From: Turritopsis dohrnii
Lineage: Eukaryota; Cnidaria; Hydrozoa; Anthoathecata; Oceaniidae
Reading direction: 5' to 3'
Assembly: GCA_027922465.2 (NCBI GenBank)
Contig: BQMF02000022.1
Location: forward strand, 186,001-250,000
Length of the DNA: 64,000 nucleotides
Shown: in pieces, positions 22,994 to 34,596 of the stretch
Layout: each line of letters begins with the position of its first letter
How positions within the stretch are numbered: the stretch's first letter is position 1
Position numbers and translations under genes: made by a program
Notes under the pieces: model-generated
The model's database searches: none
Told to the model about the DNA's origin: nothing
The model's input: the letters and a program-made list of their open reading frames with translations, nothing else

Positions 22994-24035
22994 ATTTTTT
23001 CAATGTGAAAATTTTTAGTTTCCATGAATTTTAAAAATATATGGTTAATTCCTAAATGGATGCAAATATTAATAAAGCATTGTTTTTATTATAAAATATT
23101 TAATTAATTACGGCAAATTAAGTACTTAAGCGTTAAGTACTTAAACAATAAGCAAAAGGGCGATAAAAATATAGTTTTATTACTGTTTTAAGTTTATTGA
23201 ACCTGCATTCTGGGGGCCATTAACCTGCATTTTAGTGACCACTGCTATATAGACGTTGAGAAAAACGGATTTCGTTTTTTTAAAACGATGGCACACATCA
23301 TCTGAAGACCACATACAAAATTTCATGTGTTTATGATCATTCGAAGAAAAATAATTGCAAAAAAAACGAAACCTGCATTCTGGGGGCCACTAAAAAAACG
23401 TGATATTACTTTGAACAAAGAAAAAATATACATAAAATCAAAATTTTTTCAATTCAACTTTTGGGAAAGGTTAAGGAGATGCCAAAGATAAATTTAAAAC
23501 GAAAAAGTTGAAAATTTTTCAAATCCAAAATTTTTGAGACCTATTTCAAATTTGACCAGCATTCTGGGGGCCATATACTGTACAGATAAAGTTTTGTATT
23601 ATTATTAATATGAATTTTATTTTTCCAAAACCACCTTTGACTGAGCTTTGAAAACAATACATTAACGAGATATAGAAAACAAAATGATTAAACATTTTGG
23701 ACAGCAAGCAGCAGTAGCATAACTGAGGTTCCGGGTCCGAGTCCGCCTCTGGCCGAACACAAATTGTAACAGCCGACAATTGGGAAAACTGACGTTTATT
23801 GAGGATTGCGATACAGGCGACGAAAAACATGGTCATAATTTTTAGGGGGACAGGTCTGTGAAGCTATCGAAATCTTTTATCCACTATATTTCTGCTTTGT
23901 CTAGCGAAACGATTCCATACATTGTTTGATTAGCTTTTTGGGCTCTACAACATGGGTACACTGTCCGTTGCCAACATCTAAATTCGACTAAGATTACTGA
24001 ACATGGGCGGTGAGCGACGCCACCTTGGCGGCTAG

Positions 24036-24620
24036 TAATTATTTAAGCCTTAACCAAGATACAAGAACAATTGCAAGGTAGTAAGTGCCATTGATGTAAA
24101 TAAAGTGCCATCATTGACTTACATGTACTTAAGATGTTACCCAAACATATTAGTAACACCCTAGCAACAGACCCTGAAGAAGTCTCCTTTTTGAAGAGGT
24201 AAGGCAGTATAGGCAGGTTTGATAAGGTCATCTTGATAGCCCATAGGATTGTATCTGATTGTTTACCTTCGATTTCCTTTGATTTTTCACAAAAGCAACA
24301 ACGTCATATGTATGGTTTTTGATGCATCACATTAGGGAGATTTGTAAACTCGACGAGCCTGTTACACGAAAAAAAATCAATTACTTGTGAGAATTTTTTT
24401 GAAACTGTTCTACTAAAACGGTACTGCAGAGATTTAAAGCCTTTTGTTGTATCAAAAGAAATATCATTACTTTGCACGCTTATTTCAAGTGTTGATGTGA
24501 AGTTTCTTATGACTTTGTAGGGAAAAATTCACGAACAACTCTACTAAGCTGTATACAACTCCCTACAAATCTATAGAAAAATAATTTCGTGTAAAAGAAA
24601 CATGATTTTTCCGAATCCCG
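24036..24620. other. non-coding stretch, one old repeat
   Basis: No gene recognised. Sequence at about 24460-24610 is a diverged copy of 9282-9440. Confidence 0.4.
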
Positions 24621-24624
24621 ATTA

Positions 24625-25095
24625 TCAAAAACTTGAATTACACCAACTAAATTTCTCTAAACCATATCTACACTGGATGACAGAATGCCTTACCAACCGT
24701 CCACACTATGTACAAGTCGATGATAAATCATCAACCTTCTAACCAGTGGTTTTGGAATCCCACAAGGCTCAATTGTTGGCCTCATTCTATTTAATCTTTA
24801 TGTGATCGACATCCCCAGATATCTTCTAACGCCCGATTCCCTTCAATATGCTGTTGACACTATTGTTTACGGTCACTGCAAACCAGCCAACCAAACCCAA
24901 AAAGCTACGGAGATAACCTCTGATCTTATGAATCTAAAAAGTTGGTCAAATGCTTCAGACTTCAGATAAAAACAAAATGATGATATTTAGCACCAAACAA
25001 CTCTCACGTCTGCACCAACTCAACACAAAAAACGTGATCACATGCGATGGTCAAAAACGCACACCAACAACAAGTCTGAAAATTCTTGGTGTCAC
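24625..25095 (+). pseudogene. non-LTR reverse transcriptase fragment
   Basis: Joining adjacent frames gives GIPQGSIVGLILFNLYVIDI near 24752, then LQYAVDTIVYGHC near 24843, then LMNLKSWSNA and NKMMIFSTKQLSRLHQLN. This is the palm of a LINE reverse transcriptase. The YADD box reads YAVD, and several stops break the frame, so it is inactive. It stops where the GACGTC repeat starts. Confidence 0.7.
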
Positions 25096-25104
25096 CCAGT
25101 GGGC

Positions 25105-25470
25105 ACAAAGACGTCGTAAAGACGTCGTAGAGACGTCTTTCCAAGACGTCCCTAAGACGTTGCAAAATGGTCGTGAAGTGGGAATCTCAAAAGACGTCCC
25201 AATTACATCTTCACTGAGACGTCCCGATGACATCCCAACGACATCGTAACGACGTCGCAGGATTATGAAATTTACGTCGTAGAGACATCGTAGAGACGTC
25301 TTTCCAAGACGTCCCTAAGACGTCGTAAAATGGTCGTGAAGTGGGAATCTCAAAGGACGTCCCAATCACATCTTCACTGAGACGTCTCGATGACATCCCA
25401 ACGACATCGTAACGACGTCGCAGGAGTATGAAATTTACTCGTTCATCTTCGTAAAGTCGTCGTAGAGACG
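25105..25470. repeat. GACGTC-rich tandem repeat
   Basis: Two units of about 160 bp (roughly 25110-25270 and 25275-25440) share AGAGACGTCTTTCCAAGACG, ATGGTCGTGAAGTGGGAATC, ATCTTCACTGAGACGTC and CATCCCAACGACATCGTAAC. GACGTC or a one-base variant occurs every 10-20 bases in both units. A partial third unit starts at about 25455. Frames on both strands are by-products. Confidence 0.75.
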
Positions 25471-25477
25471 TCGCTCA

Positions 25478-26043
25478 ATGATGACTAGTGTTTTCCGAAA
25501 TTTTGAAGAAAAACGTTTGAAAAAACAAAGAGAAGAAGAAGTCGATTTCATTATACCACCCAACCTTTCCGAAGAAAAAAATCCGACCGTGTACATTGAA
25601 ATCCCTTGTGAAAAGAATGAATCTCTCTCCAAGCGTTTCATGAGCGAATTCAATCAATTTACGAACAACCAATTCAATCTTTACATCAAATGGAAAACAC
25701 GCAAAGTAAAAAGTCTCTTCAACCTGAAAGATATCAATTCTTATGTTTCCTGCAAAATATACGAAGGAACGTGTTCGTGTGGTGAGTTCTATGTAGGTGA
25801 AACGAACCGGAACGTCAAGACAAGATGGGCAGAACATGAAACCCAAAGAAAGACTCGGAACCAGTAAAAGACCTATTGGCACACCCTGATCACTTTTTCA
25901 ACTGGAGAGTAATCACGAACGCTCCGACCAACTACTGGGAACGTAGAAATCTCGAAGTTTCCTTTATTCTTACAATGGGAGCAACATTAAACAATCAACA
26001 AGAGACCCAGCAACTACATTTGTTTCGAAATGGCGTGACTTGA
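25478..26043 (+). pseudogene. Penelope-like element GIY-YIG endonuclease region, 3' fragment
   Basis: The frame 25478-25867 ends with CKIYEGTCSCGEFYVGETNR and VKTRWAEHETQRK, the core of a GIY-YIG nuclease as found at the C-terminus of Penelope-like retroelements (CxCG, YVGET, R, EH). After a stop, the adjoining sequence to 26043 continues LLAHPDHFFNWRV, WERRNLEVSFI and LFRNGVT, which matches the usual end of the domain. The reverse transcriptase is absent. The GACGTC array lies directly upstream. Confidence 0.7.
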
Positions 26044-26262
26044 TAAATTGCTTGCATATTTTATACCTTTTATTCCTTTCTCCCATGTAATTAACCCATT
26101 TTATCATTTTCTTTCATAAAAATCAATTTTAATTATCTTATTCTTTGACTTGTAAATAAAAAAACTGTAAAATTTTTCTCATTGCCCCCGCAGCGAGCGT
26201 AAGCGAGCGAGGAGGCATAGTGGTTTCACGAGATAGGCGAATGTCAGTTCCGATTTTGTTCT

Positions 26263-26291
26263 TCATCATCATCATCATCATCATCATCATC
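26263..26291. repeat. ATC trinucleotide microsatellite
   Basis: About nine TCA/ATC repeats in a row. Confidence 0.9.
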
Positions 26292-26489
26292 TCCCAACTT
26301 TCGTGTTGACGTTACACGGTAGAATACAATTATTTGCTGACTTTGCTTTTTTCCCGTTTCAAAGCAAGTGAAACGGGAGACAGAATGTTTTTCGTATCTT
26401 TCTCCTAATTTACTACTATGTTATACTGTGTTATTTAGAAAGTTCGTCTGCTAAAACTGCTTGGAAAAAAAAAGCACAGCTTAAAATCT

Positions 26490-26645
26490 GAAATTTTATC
26501 ATATTAAAAACACATGTTAAAAGAATCTAACTTGATAATGTAAGCCTGTGTCTTACGAAAAGCTTTGTATGTTTAAGTGGAATTTTTAACATGTGTTTTT
26601 AATATAGTAATTATTCACTGGCTGTTATTTTCTGAAATTTTATCA
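26490..26645. repeat. inverted repeat, possible short MITE
   Basis: ATATTAAAAACACATGTTAAAA near 26501 is repeated inverted near 26585-26606. TCTGAAATTTTATCA occurs directly on both sides (about 26488 and 26629), which could be a target duplication. No coding sequence. Confidence 0.4.
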
Positions 26646-26649
26646 ACCA

Positions 26650-27577
26650 TGCATTTTATTTTTGTATATATATATGATGTTTTAGCCCTTTTAAATCTTT
26701 GCTACTTTTTATTTTGAATCAAACCTCGCACCGCTTGAAATGATTTCTACTAATGGATTTTTCGCTTTAATTAAGATTTCCATGGAATGGATAATCTTAT
26801 TCATTTCGGCGGCGTATCTATTTCTCTATCTATCTATCTGGGTAATGCTCTAGCCTGTGATTTTCATATCTCCGCTGTTGTGATATGTAAAATGTTGACA
26901 GGCTAAAGCTGAACCGAAAGCATGTAAAAACAATATGGTGGCGCGTGGAAGGTCGTGCTTGTGTTTTATGCTTGGTACTTTTATCTGGAAATGTTGGAAA
27001 AGTTTACGTACAGATCGTTTCATAATTAAAGAACTGCATGTGACTTGTAAAGAGACAGGACTATCGTTTGTATAACAAAATATACGTGATTTACAGTCGA
27101 ATTTTGAGAATTTTATATACAGTTGTTGATAATAACAAGAAGGAATATCATAACATTGATATAACACTGTATGAAGACTCATTTATCTGATGTATTTAAT
27201 CGATGGTTATGAAATGTATACATTGACATATGAAACAAATAAATTGAGAAGACAAGATATTGAATGAAGATATATCATGGATTAAGATATTTTCACAAGA
27301 GAATTCCCAGTCTTCTTACATGCTGCATGTATTGCTTGGCTGACTACAACATATCTGTCAAAAGCCTCCAATACTGATTTTAATTATGTTGTGCAGTCTT
27401 TGAAAAAAGAAGCGATGTAATCTTGAAGAGAGTTTGTGTCAGTATGATCCAGACATTATTTAAACAGTAAATTGATACACTTTGAAGCAGTTACGAGATG
27501 TCGATTGGTTTACAGTCTACAAAACAATAAACATTAACGAGACCATACCAAATTCATGAGATCATTTTTAATAACTA
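26650..27577. other. non-coding stretch, nothing recognised
   Basis: Contains a TCTA microsatellite at about 26820-26838 and otherwise no supported feature. Confidence 0.45.
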
Positions 27578-28149
27578 CCGTAATGCTTCGATTAGACGCT
27601 CGGGGCGTTTATTAAATTTTTTGAATTTTTAGGGGGCGTCTATTCGAGGGAGGCGTTTAAAAGAGGGGGGTGTCTATTGAATTTTTGTGAAACTCTTCTT
27701 TTTCGTAAATATAAACTAAATATAAACATCGATAAAAAATATACAAAATTAAACTTGAAGAATGGGAAATCGGACTTGTTGTTCCTGCAAAACTTATCTT
27801 TACGATGAAAAATAAAAGTTATTCTGAAGTTTTAGAAAAGGAACTTTTGAAAAGAAAAACAAAGTTTCCAACTGTTAGTTTGAAATTTAAAAAGAAAGGC
27901 GTCTATCGCAAATTTCCATATTTTTATACAAAATGAAAACATTGAAGCTGAAACAATGCAATGTAGTAGTTCTACATGCCTTAATTAGTGTGTCTCTAAT
28001 AAACGCCCCTCTCTATTGGAGGGGCGTCTATTGGAGGGGGCGTCTAATAGAGGGGGGCGTTTATTTAAAAATCTTCTGAAAAGGGGCGGTGGGGGGGGGG
28101 GGGGGGGGTGTTTAAAAGAAGCATTACAGCATTAATCGAAGCATTACAG
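27578..28149. mobile_element. TA-flanked MITE with G-rich interior
   Basis: The left end CCGTAATGCTTCGATTAGACG and the right end (complement of CTGTAATGCTTCGATTAAT) are inverted, with TA at 27576-27577 and 28150-28151. Many GGGGCGTCTATT-like repeats occur inside, and an uninterrupted run of about 18 G lies at 28091-28108. It has no transposase. It is probably Tc1/mariner-class by its TA duplication. Confidence 0.65.
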
Positions 28150-28537
28150 TATGCACTGGTAATAGAAAATAAAATTAAGTGACGTCTTTGCCCATGGCTG
28201 AATAAGTCATTTAAAAGCAAAATGAACAATGACGATGCAGTATATTAAGGAAAGTCAACAAGAGTAAAGGTCACACCTATCCTGCCTTATTCTGTTTCTT
28301 GCAAACAAAGCAAACCTCTGTGGCTGTGTGAAAACTTCCACGGAAGAACATAATGATCAAAAAGTTATTACGTAATTGCCCAGTGAATTTGAAATTTTAC
28401 TTCTGTTGACTATAATTGAATAGTTCTTGACGATTTTTATTTTTTTAATTTTTATGTAAATTAAGCAATTTTACATTGTATATATTTATTCTTACTCTGC
28501 ACATTTGTTATTGTACTTAACAGGACTTATATATATA
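28150..28537. other. non-coding stretch, nothing recognised
   Basis: No open frame or repeat of note. Confidence 0.5.
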
Positions 28538-28705
28538 CTAGTATCCCGGGTAAAAACTTTTTACCGAACATAACTTGGAAAACATTAGGTCAAATCCACC
28601 ATTCCCGTGTACGTACCCCGTGACGAAAAAATAAATCATAGAATCGCAACTCAAAAACATCCCAGGCGGCGTCGCTCGCCACCCATGTTCAGCTTGCATT
28701 GTGTC
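28538..28705 (-). mobile_element. Helitron 3' end fragment
   Basis: Read on the minus strand it ends GGTAAAAAGTTTTTACCC, then GGGATACTAG and T. This is a hairpin followed by CTAG, as in the 33998 copy. Further in is ACATGGGTGGCGAGCGACG, found near the 3' ends of the other Helitrons. The 5' part is missing. Confidence 0.55.
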
Positions 28706-30546
28706 GCAGAATTTAACTTGTGTAAAAGATTTTTTGATTTTTTAATTCATTTCTTACATTCAGAAAATTTAAAACAGAAACAAATAGCAACATGGCTCAG
28801 AATATATATTCATACGCAGAAGAGAAGTAACTTTAATGTAAAAAAACGCAATATATAACACAGAACCGTTTACCCAGACATACAAAACCAAACATTGAAT
28901 AATATTACAAAAATGATACCTTCCAACTTTTTCTTTTGTTCAAAAGTTACTACTGGACTGCAACCATTAATGAATTTTTGAAATGATATATTTAGTTCTT
29001 CCCAAAACCATCAACTTCATGATTAAAACCATGAGTTTCATTTCTTTGTGCTTTTTTTATTATTGCCTAAAAGAATAATATTTCAATTGTAATACCGAAA
29101 ATAATAATAAAAAAAAAGAAACAAAAAAAAAAGAAATTCAAGTACGCATTTATCCTAAAAACAATAACTAAGAACAAAAATTTACACAGAAGATAAAAAG
29201 TGACAAATAAAATCATACAGCCAAAGTTATATACCTAGGCATAGTACGTAAACGATTACCATAACACAAAATATGCATAAACGCGATAAAATATAAACTT
29301 AAGAAAAATACAGCCAACAACGCTTATTTTTTGTAGGATAGTTTCATTGCACAGTCATTAAATTACATAATCCATTCTTCTCTTAAGTAACCCTCTCAAC
29401 ATTATAACCCATCATGTGCTTCATTTCTACTTAACAGATGAAAACATTCAAAAAACATATACAAAAAACCTAATCATGCTATGACGAAATCTAAAGAAAA
29501 ACAAAACAAAGTAAAAGAAACTTTGAAAATATATTAACCTTAAAAATAATAATTAAAAACACAAACGTAATGACAGAATTAGTGAAAAATTTTTAACATA
29601 TGAAAACATTCGTGGAGCCATTTTTTATTTCCAGTTCAAAGCTCCTCCTCTGCGCTGGAAAATTCAAAACACAACAGACAACATCCCTCTTATCCTTTAT
29701 TTATCCACTAATACTAACTGTGTTTTAACTAAATAGATACTATTTTAACTTTACCTTTCAATACCAATTCACATCATCATGATAGTAAACAACAATATTG
29801 ATCATGTTCTGTTGTAGCCATTATCAAACACTTCTAAACTCTTTTACTTTCTATATTTCATACCTGTAAACAAATTAATAACACTCGATTAACTTTCCAG
29901 CATACTTTCCTATTGTAAACATACACTTTCTATTTGTTTTCTACTGCAATTTCACTACCATTTTTATACAGTGAAAGACATAAAAATGCTATCTTCGTAA
30001 CTTCATAACTGTGGAGCCATTTTGAAATAAATAAAATAAGGAACAGTTCGTTACCAAAACAAATCAGTAACTGCTCGTGTAGGACCTGCATCTTTATGAT
30101 CTGATCGTTTTAACTCTGTTTTTATTCTCTTTTAACGCTGTATTTATTAAATCCGTTTGACTCATGTACTTACGTATATTACTTTATATCTTTTCCAAAC
30201 AATTTTCCACCGAAAAAAAGTAAAACCATTTTCACCAATGTCAACTTCATCTACACTACTTCTGTACTGCTGCACTCCCATAACTATTTGATAACTATAA
30301 AAAGAAATTCGTAAAATCAGCACGACTTTCTTCCACTCGTTCTTCGTTTGGTTTTCATCTGAAAAAACCTATATATATATAAAAAACAAACATCTGTTCA
30401 AAAACTCACCTACGCATGTGTGCTACCTGCTAACTAATCACTTACACACATGCTGCTGCCTGTTCTTTTATTAATCGTTCGATCTTTCTGCAGCTTATCT
30501 TTTAAAAACTTCACTGCACTTCTTCTGTATATCTAAATATGATTTT
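28706..30546. other. AT-rich non-coding stretch, nothing recognised
   Basis: Nearly 1.8 kb with no convincing gene, splice-site pair or repeat structure. The codon pattern is broken in all frames. Confidence 0.5.
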
Positions 30547-30759
30547 TTATGGAATGCCATAGCTGCCATAAGTGATCTTCTGATGTTCTGCGCAGTAGAA
30601 ATTTCGTTATGCGCAGTAGTGATTTCATTTGGCGCTGTAATAAAAACATATTGCGATGTAGTTTTTCAGTATTGCAAGGTGGATCTATTTGAAAGCGCAG
30701 TAATTTCCTTGACTTGCGCAGTAGACAAGTCATATTGTGCACTACTTAAATCGTTACGT

Positions 30760-31090
30760 GGTGGTAGATAAATCGTTAGGTGTGGTAGTTACATCGTTAC
30801 GTAGTAGATAAATCATTACGTGGTAGATAAATCGTTAGGTGGTAGATAAATTGTTACGTGGTAGATAAATCGTTACGTGGTAGATAAATTGTTACGTGGT
30901 AGATAAATTGTTACGTAGTAGATAAATAATCGTTATGTAGTAGATAAATGGTTACGTAGTAGATAAATCGTTACGTGGTAGATTAATCGTTAGGTGGTAG
31001 ATAAATTGTTACGTGGTAGATAAATTGTTACGTAGTAGATAAATCGTTATGTGGTAGATAAATCGTTATGTGGTAGATAAATCGTTACGT
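30760..31090 (+). repeat. 19-bp minisatellite, left arm
   Basis: About 17 imperfect copies of GTGGTAGATAAATCGTTAC. Variation is mostly G/A at the second GTGG/GTAG position and C/T in CGTTAC/TGTTAC. Confidence 0.85.
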
Positions 31091-31759
31091 CCCTCCTCCA
31101 CTTATGTTTTCTCAACACTCTCCAGTGTGATATTCACATCCCAGAATACAATGCGGCGTAATTATAGTTTATGAGAAGCGAATCGCAAAGATTTGTGCAG
31201 CAAATAATTTTTCTCTTAAAAGTATACGTGCTTAAGCAATGTTTGTAATGACGTAATTTATACAAAGGTTTATTCAATATCAAAATGGAATAAAGACAAA
31301 TTCTGACGTATGAAACAATTGCATCCACCTTTAGATAGAGAACAAAAGAAACATGTGGAAAACTATAACATCAACCAATAAACCTGCTGCTATGATGGGT
31401 GTTGCTAATCTACGACACCAATCACAAGAAAACAAATAAAGTAACAATAAAAATAAGGAAACAAAATTTAAAGAATTCGTTTTGAATTTTTGGTGAAACT
31501 AACTTTTGTGGAATTTCTACGATGGCTCTGAAGGGTCATATATTTATCTGTGTATTTTCTGCAAAAAAAAAAAAAATTTTCTGAAAAAAAATTTATTTTA
31601 TAAAAAATAATAAACAAATTCTGAGTGATCATCGAGAGTGATACAAAAGAACCATTTAGAGAGTGATGTATTTAATCAAATTATACGGTCAAGTCCTTCT
31701 TAGTGTTGCGCGTAAAAAACCATGTAGAGGCGAGAGACTTTTTTAACGATTAGTATAAA

Positions 31760-32085
31760 AGCACGTGGTGTAATCGAACGTGACGTTTTTATCTCGGGAA
31801 CCAATAGGGATAACTGTCGTTTTTTGGGGTCTGCGATACATGGGTTGGGGTGACGAAAGTTTTGGGTCTAAATGATATGACATCAAAATCTTTGATCGAT
31901 AATATCTCTGTAATGGTTGATCGTACCGTTTGCCCCACGAAACGTAAGACTCCGTATGCAGTATGCATTATTGCAGTAAACGTTAACTTCCGTTCTAATA
32001 TCAAGCAAAACGAATGCGGACAAAAAGACACGTCCTCTGGACGTCGGGAACCAAACAGGACGGAAAGAGAAGGGCCATAGGAGGT
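31760..32085 (+). repeat. Helitron internal module, fragment
   Basis: AATCGAACGTGACGTTTTTA, GGGAACCAATAGGGATAAC and GATCGATAATATCTCTGTAA match the inside of the Helitrons at 12570 and 33998. No TC start or CTRR end is present, so this is a fragment within the fold-back element. Confidence 0.5.
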
Positions 32086-32282
32086 CCTGTTATATATAAT
32101 ATATATAAAAGCCAGATTTATTTATTTATAAAAAATCATAAAAAATGAAATAAGCTTTTCCTTCTTCAATGCATTATACAAGTTTACTTTTTATTGCCAC
32201 GCATATTTCCAAATTCTCAATGATTCCCTCGATATGTTTGAAGAATACTGATTCCAAGTGTAATCTTTCCCATATTCAAAAT

Positions 32283-32950
32283 AGAGCCAGATGGCGCAAA
32301 ATTACTTGTTAAAAAAATGCTTTCGACATTTTACTGAAAACGATAAAAATGTTGTTTGTTTAAAATTACTAGTTGGTGTAAATATAGGGTCTAATCGTAA
32401 AACAACGCAAATTGATTTATTACAAGACAAAAGAATTGTAGAAAAAACACGCGTTTCTTTATGTTTTTAATTATTTCTTGAAACCGAAGATGAACTCGAA
32501 CAAATAACTGCCTTTTTGAAATGGATTTTTGAAAGCCTTAATGTACAGTGATATATAGCTAATAAACGTATAAGTTAATAAGAAAGTCTGAACTGAGCTT
32601 TACTAACAAGAAAAACATCTATTTTCAAGTAACCAAGGTACATTCAGTACCATAAATAACTAAAAGTCCAAGTTTTATGTAGACCTATTTGGTTAATATC
32701 CATTCCTTCATGAATTGTGATAAAATATCGAAGAAAAAGCTTTAGAAGTTTGAGATGTAAAACTTTTGAAAATTCAAAAGGCTGCGTTCTTTCATTAGAA
32801 TTTATATTGAATTTTTTGTGAAGTCTCACAGTCTCCAAATCGTAGACTAATTGCCATTCCGGCCGGAGTAGTAGTAGTAGGAGGAGGAGGAGTCCACGGG
32901 TGTTTTGATACTGTATCTGCTTTCGCTGCTAGTCTTTCATTTATGTAAAA
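32283..32950 (+). repeat. R1 dispersed repeat, diverged copy
   Basis: It begins near AGAGCCAGATGGCGCAAAA and ends past the AGTAGTAGTAGGAGGAGG tract and GAGTCCACGGGTGTTTTGAT. It runs in the opposite orientation to the 47.3-kb copy and is more diverged. The short frame 32838-32644 (minus) is not conserved as a protein in the other copies. Confidence 0.65.
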
Positions 32951-33004
32951 ACAAAGACGGTGAAGGGCTTTTTGCTCCTATTTTATTCTACGATGAAGGG
33001 ACCC

Positions 33005-33300
33005 TCCACGTAATGATTTATCTACCACATAACGATTTATCTACTACGTAACAATTTATCTACCATGTAACAATTTATCTACCACGTAACAATTTATCTA
33101 CCACGTAACAATTTATCTACCACCTAACGATTTATCTACCACGTAACGATTTATCTACTACGTAACCATTTATCTACTACGTAACGATTTAACTACCACC
33201 TAACGATTTATCTACCACCTAACGATTTATCTACCACGTAACGATTTATCTACCACCTAACGATTTATCTACCACGTAACGATTTACCTACCACCACGTA
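33005..33300 (-). repeat. 19-bp minisatellite, right arm
   Basis: The complement of the left-arm unit, about 15 copies of GTAACGATTTATCTACCAC. Confidence 0.85.
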
Positions 33301-33529
33301 ACAATTTAAGTAGTGCACAATATGAGTTGTCTACTGCGCAAGTCAAGGAAATTACTGCGCTTTCAAATAGATCCACCTTGCAATACTGAATAACTACATC
33401 GCAATATGTTTTTATTACAGCGCCAAATGAAATCACTACTGCACAAAACGAAATATCTACTGCACAAAACGAAATTTCTACTGCGCAGAATATCAGAAGA
33501 TCACTTATGGCAGCTATGGCATTCCATAA

Positions 33530-33997
33530 TTTTTCATTGTAAACAAATAACTAACTCACTTGTTTTATTAATAAGAGTAAAAGTTTAGCAATAAACACGA
33601 TAATAAAACGTTTTATAATAATAACAATACCTTCGTGTTTCTTCGTCAGTTCTTTCGTCGATTTGCTGCCTAAAACAATCAAATTTATTATTCGTATACA
33701 AAAAGAAACCCGTCTTCTTCGCGAAGTTTCTTGCTCACGAAATGATCGTTGACAAATTTCGAACGAAGACGTTGCATTGCTCGCACTCCTCCAAAGACGT
33801 TTTTCGGCTGATTTCCACTGCGCAAACCAAAATAACAAAACGGAGGAGCATATACTAATCAAAAAAATCGCTCTCGCTTTGGCGTGGTTTTACGACGAAA
33901 AGGGAAAAAATAAGAAGGATTTGACCGTGAAAAAAAAACAAATATGTCACTCTCTAAAATAAAAGTGTGACACACAACGCGGATTATTATAATAAGA
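33530..33997. other. non-coding stretch between mobile elements
   Basis: An open frame on the minus strand (33862-33551) has no recognised family and no promoter that I can see. Sequence around 33700-33800 is less AT-rich than its surroundings (CTTCTTCGCGAAGTTTCTTG). It could be an old gene fragment. Confidence 0.3.
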
Positions 33998-34558
33998 CTA
34001 GCAACTCGCGTAAAAGTTTTTTACGGGCCTTAATTTCGAAAAGGATGTGCGGAAGTCCCGTGTGCGAAGGCCGGGACGCAAATTTTAATTACGGAATCGC
34101 GATTCAACAGTGTAGCCATGTTGTAGAGCTCGAAAAACTGATCAAAAAAATGTATGGGATAGTTTCGCTACGACCAACAGTTGCAGCGATATCGTCAATT
34201 AAAGATTTTGATGATGTCATAGCCGCAGTACCAAATACAATTTAGGCCCAAATGTTGCGTCACCCCTCACCTGTATCGCGAACCCTAAAAAACGTCAGTT
34301 ATCCCTATTGGCTTTCGGGAAATTTCCCCAAAAACGTCGCGTTCGATTGGGGATGCAATGCAATGATTTCCCCGTGATCATAAATTAAACTGACGTCACG
34401 CCAACGCTACTGTAATAGATTTTTGTGTGATCTTACGTGACGAATCCTTATTCAAAATCACCGTTGCCTCATTTCAATGCAGAAGCAAAAAGTTTAGTTT
34501 TACCATTTTTAATTGGGTATGTAAGCCCATTGACGTGTACTTTTCATGAATATATAGA
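33998..34558 (-). mobile_element. short non-autonomous Helitron
   Basis: Read on the minus strand it starts TCTATATATTCATG and ends with the hairpin CGTAAAAAACTTTTACG, then CGAGTTGCTAG and T. The middle shares ACGATATCGCTGCAACTG and GATCAGTTTTTCGAGCTC with the array unit at 12570, so both belong to one subfamily. The base before the 5' end is not the expected A, so that boundary may be off by a few bases. Confidence 0.6.
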
Positions 34559-34562
34559 CGTG

Positions 34563-34571
<9 letters not shown>

Positions 34572-34593
<22 letters not shown>
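34572..34593. repeat. GA dinucleotide microsatellite
   Basis: About ten AG repeats just beyond the Helitron end. Confidence 0.85.

Positions 34594-34596
<3 letters not shown>

Larger units (their letters stand above)
19691..23580 (-). mobile_element. pogo/Tigger-class DNA transposon nested in the Helitron
   Basis: Terminal inverted repeats start CAGTATATGGCCCCCAGAAT and end with the complement. TA flanks both sides (19689-19690 and 23581-23582). CCCCCAGAATGC-like copies also lie inside at about 19715, 20065, 23208, 23380 and 23559, probably subterminal sites. It carries a decayed transposase on the minus strand that is itself interrupted by a non-LTR fragment. Confidence 0.8.
19557..24035 (+). 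mobile_element. non-autonomous Helitron split by a nested transposon
   Basis: The start TCTATATATTAATCGCGCAAA follows an A. The end GCCACCTTGGCGGCTAG is followed by T, with the same terminal hairpin as the array at 10-12.5 kb. The first 135 bp and the last 455 bp match those copies (for example CTGGCCGAACACAAATTG near 23750). The 3.9 kb between them is a nested pogo-like element. A short deletion near the start removed the GTTT microsatellite. Confidence 0.75.
30547..33529. mobile_element. fold-back element with minisatellite-built terminal inverted repeats
   Basis: The left end TTATGGAATGCCATAGCTGC matches the complement of the right end. The match continues for about 200 bp (GCGCAGTAGAAATTTCG, GCGCAGTAGTGATTTCATTT and beyond). 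It then passes into a tandem array of a 19-bp unit, GTGGTAGATAAATCGTTAC, at about 30760-31090, mirrored as GTAACGATTTATCTACCAC at about 33010-33300. Flanks are T-rich (TTTT at both sides), so the target duplication is uncertain. The 1.9-kb middle holds Helitron-like and R1 sequence but no transposase. Confidence 0.75.

Noticed and set aside
25051..25396. Minus-strand frames with repeated MSSGRLSEDVIGTSFE-like peptides
   Set aside because: The peptide repeat is only the translation of the GACGTC tandem DNA repeat.
30760..33300. Regular short repeats resembling a CRISPR array
   Set aside because: The units are contiguous without spacers, mirrored at two ends and in animal DNA; it is a minisatellite in a fold-back element.
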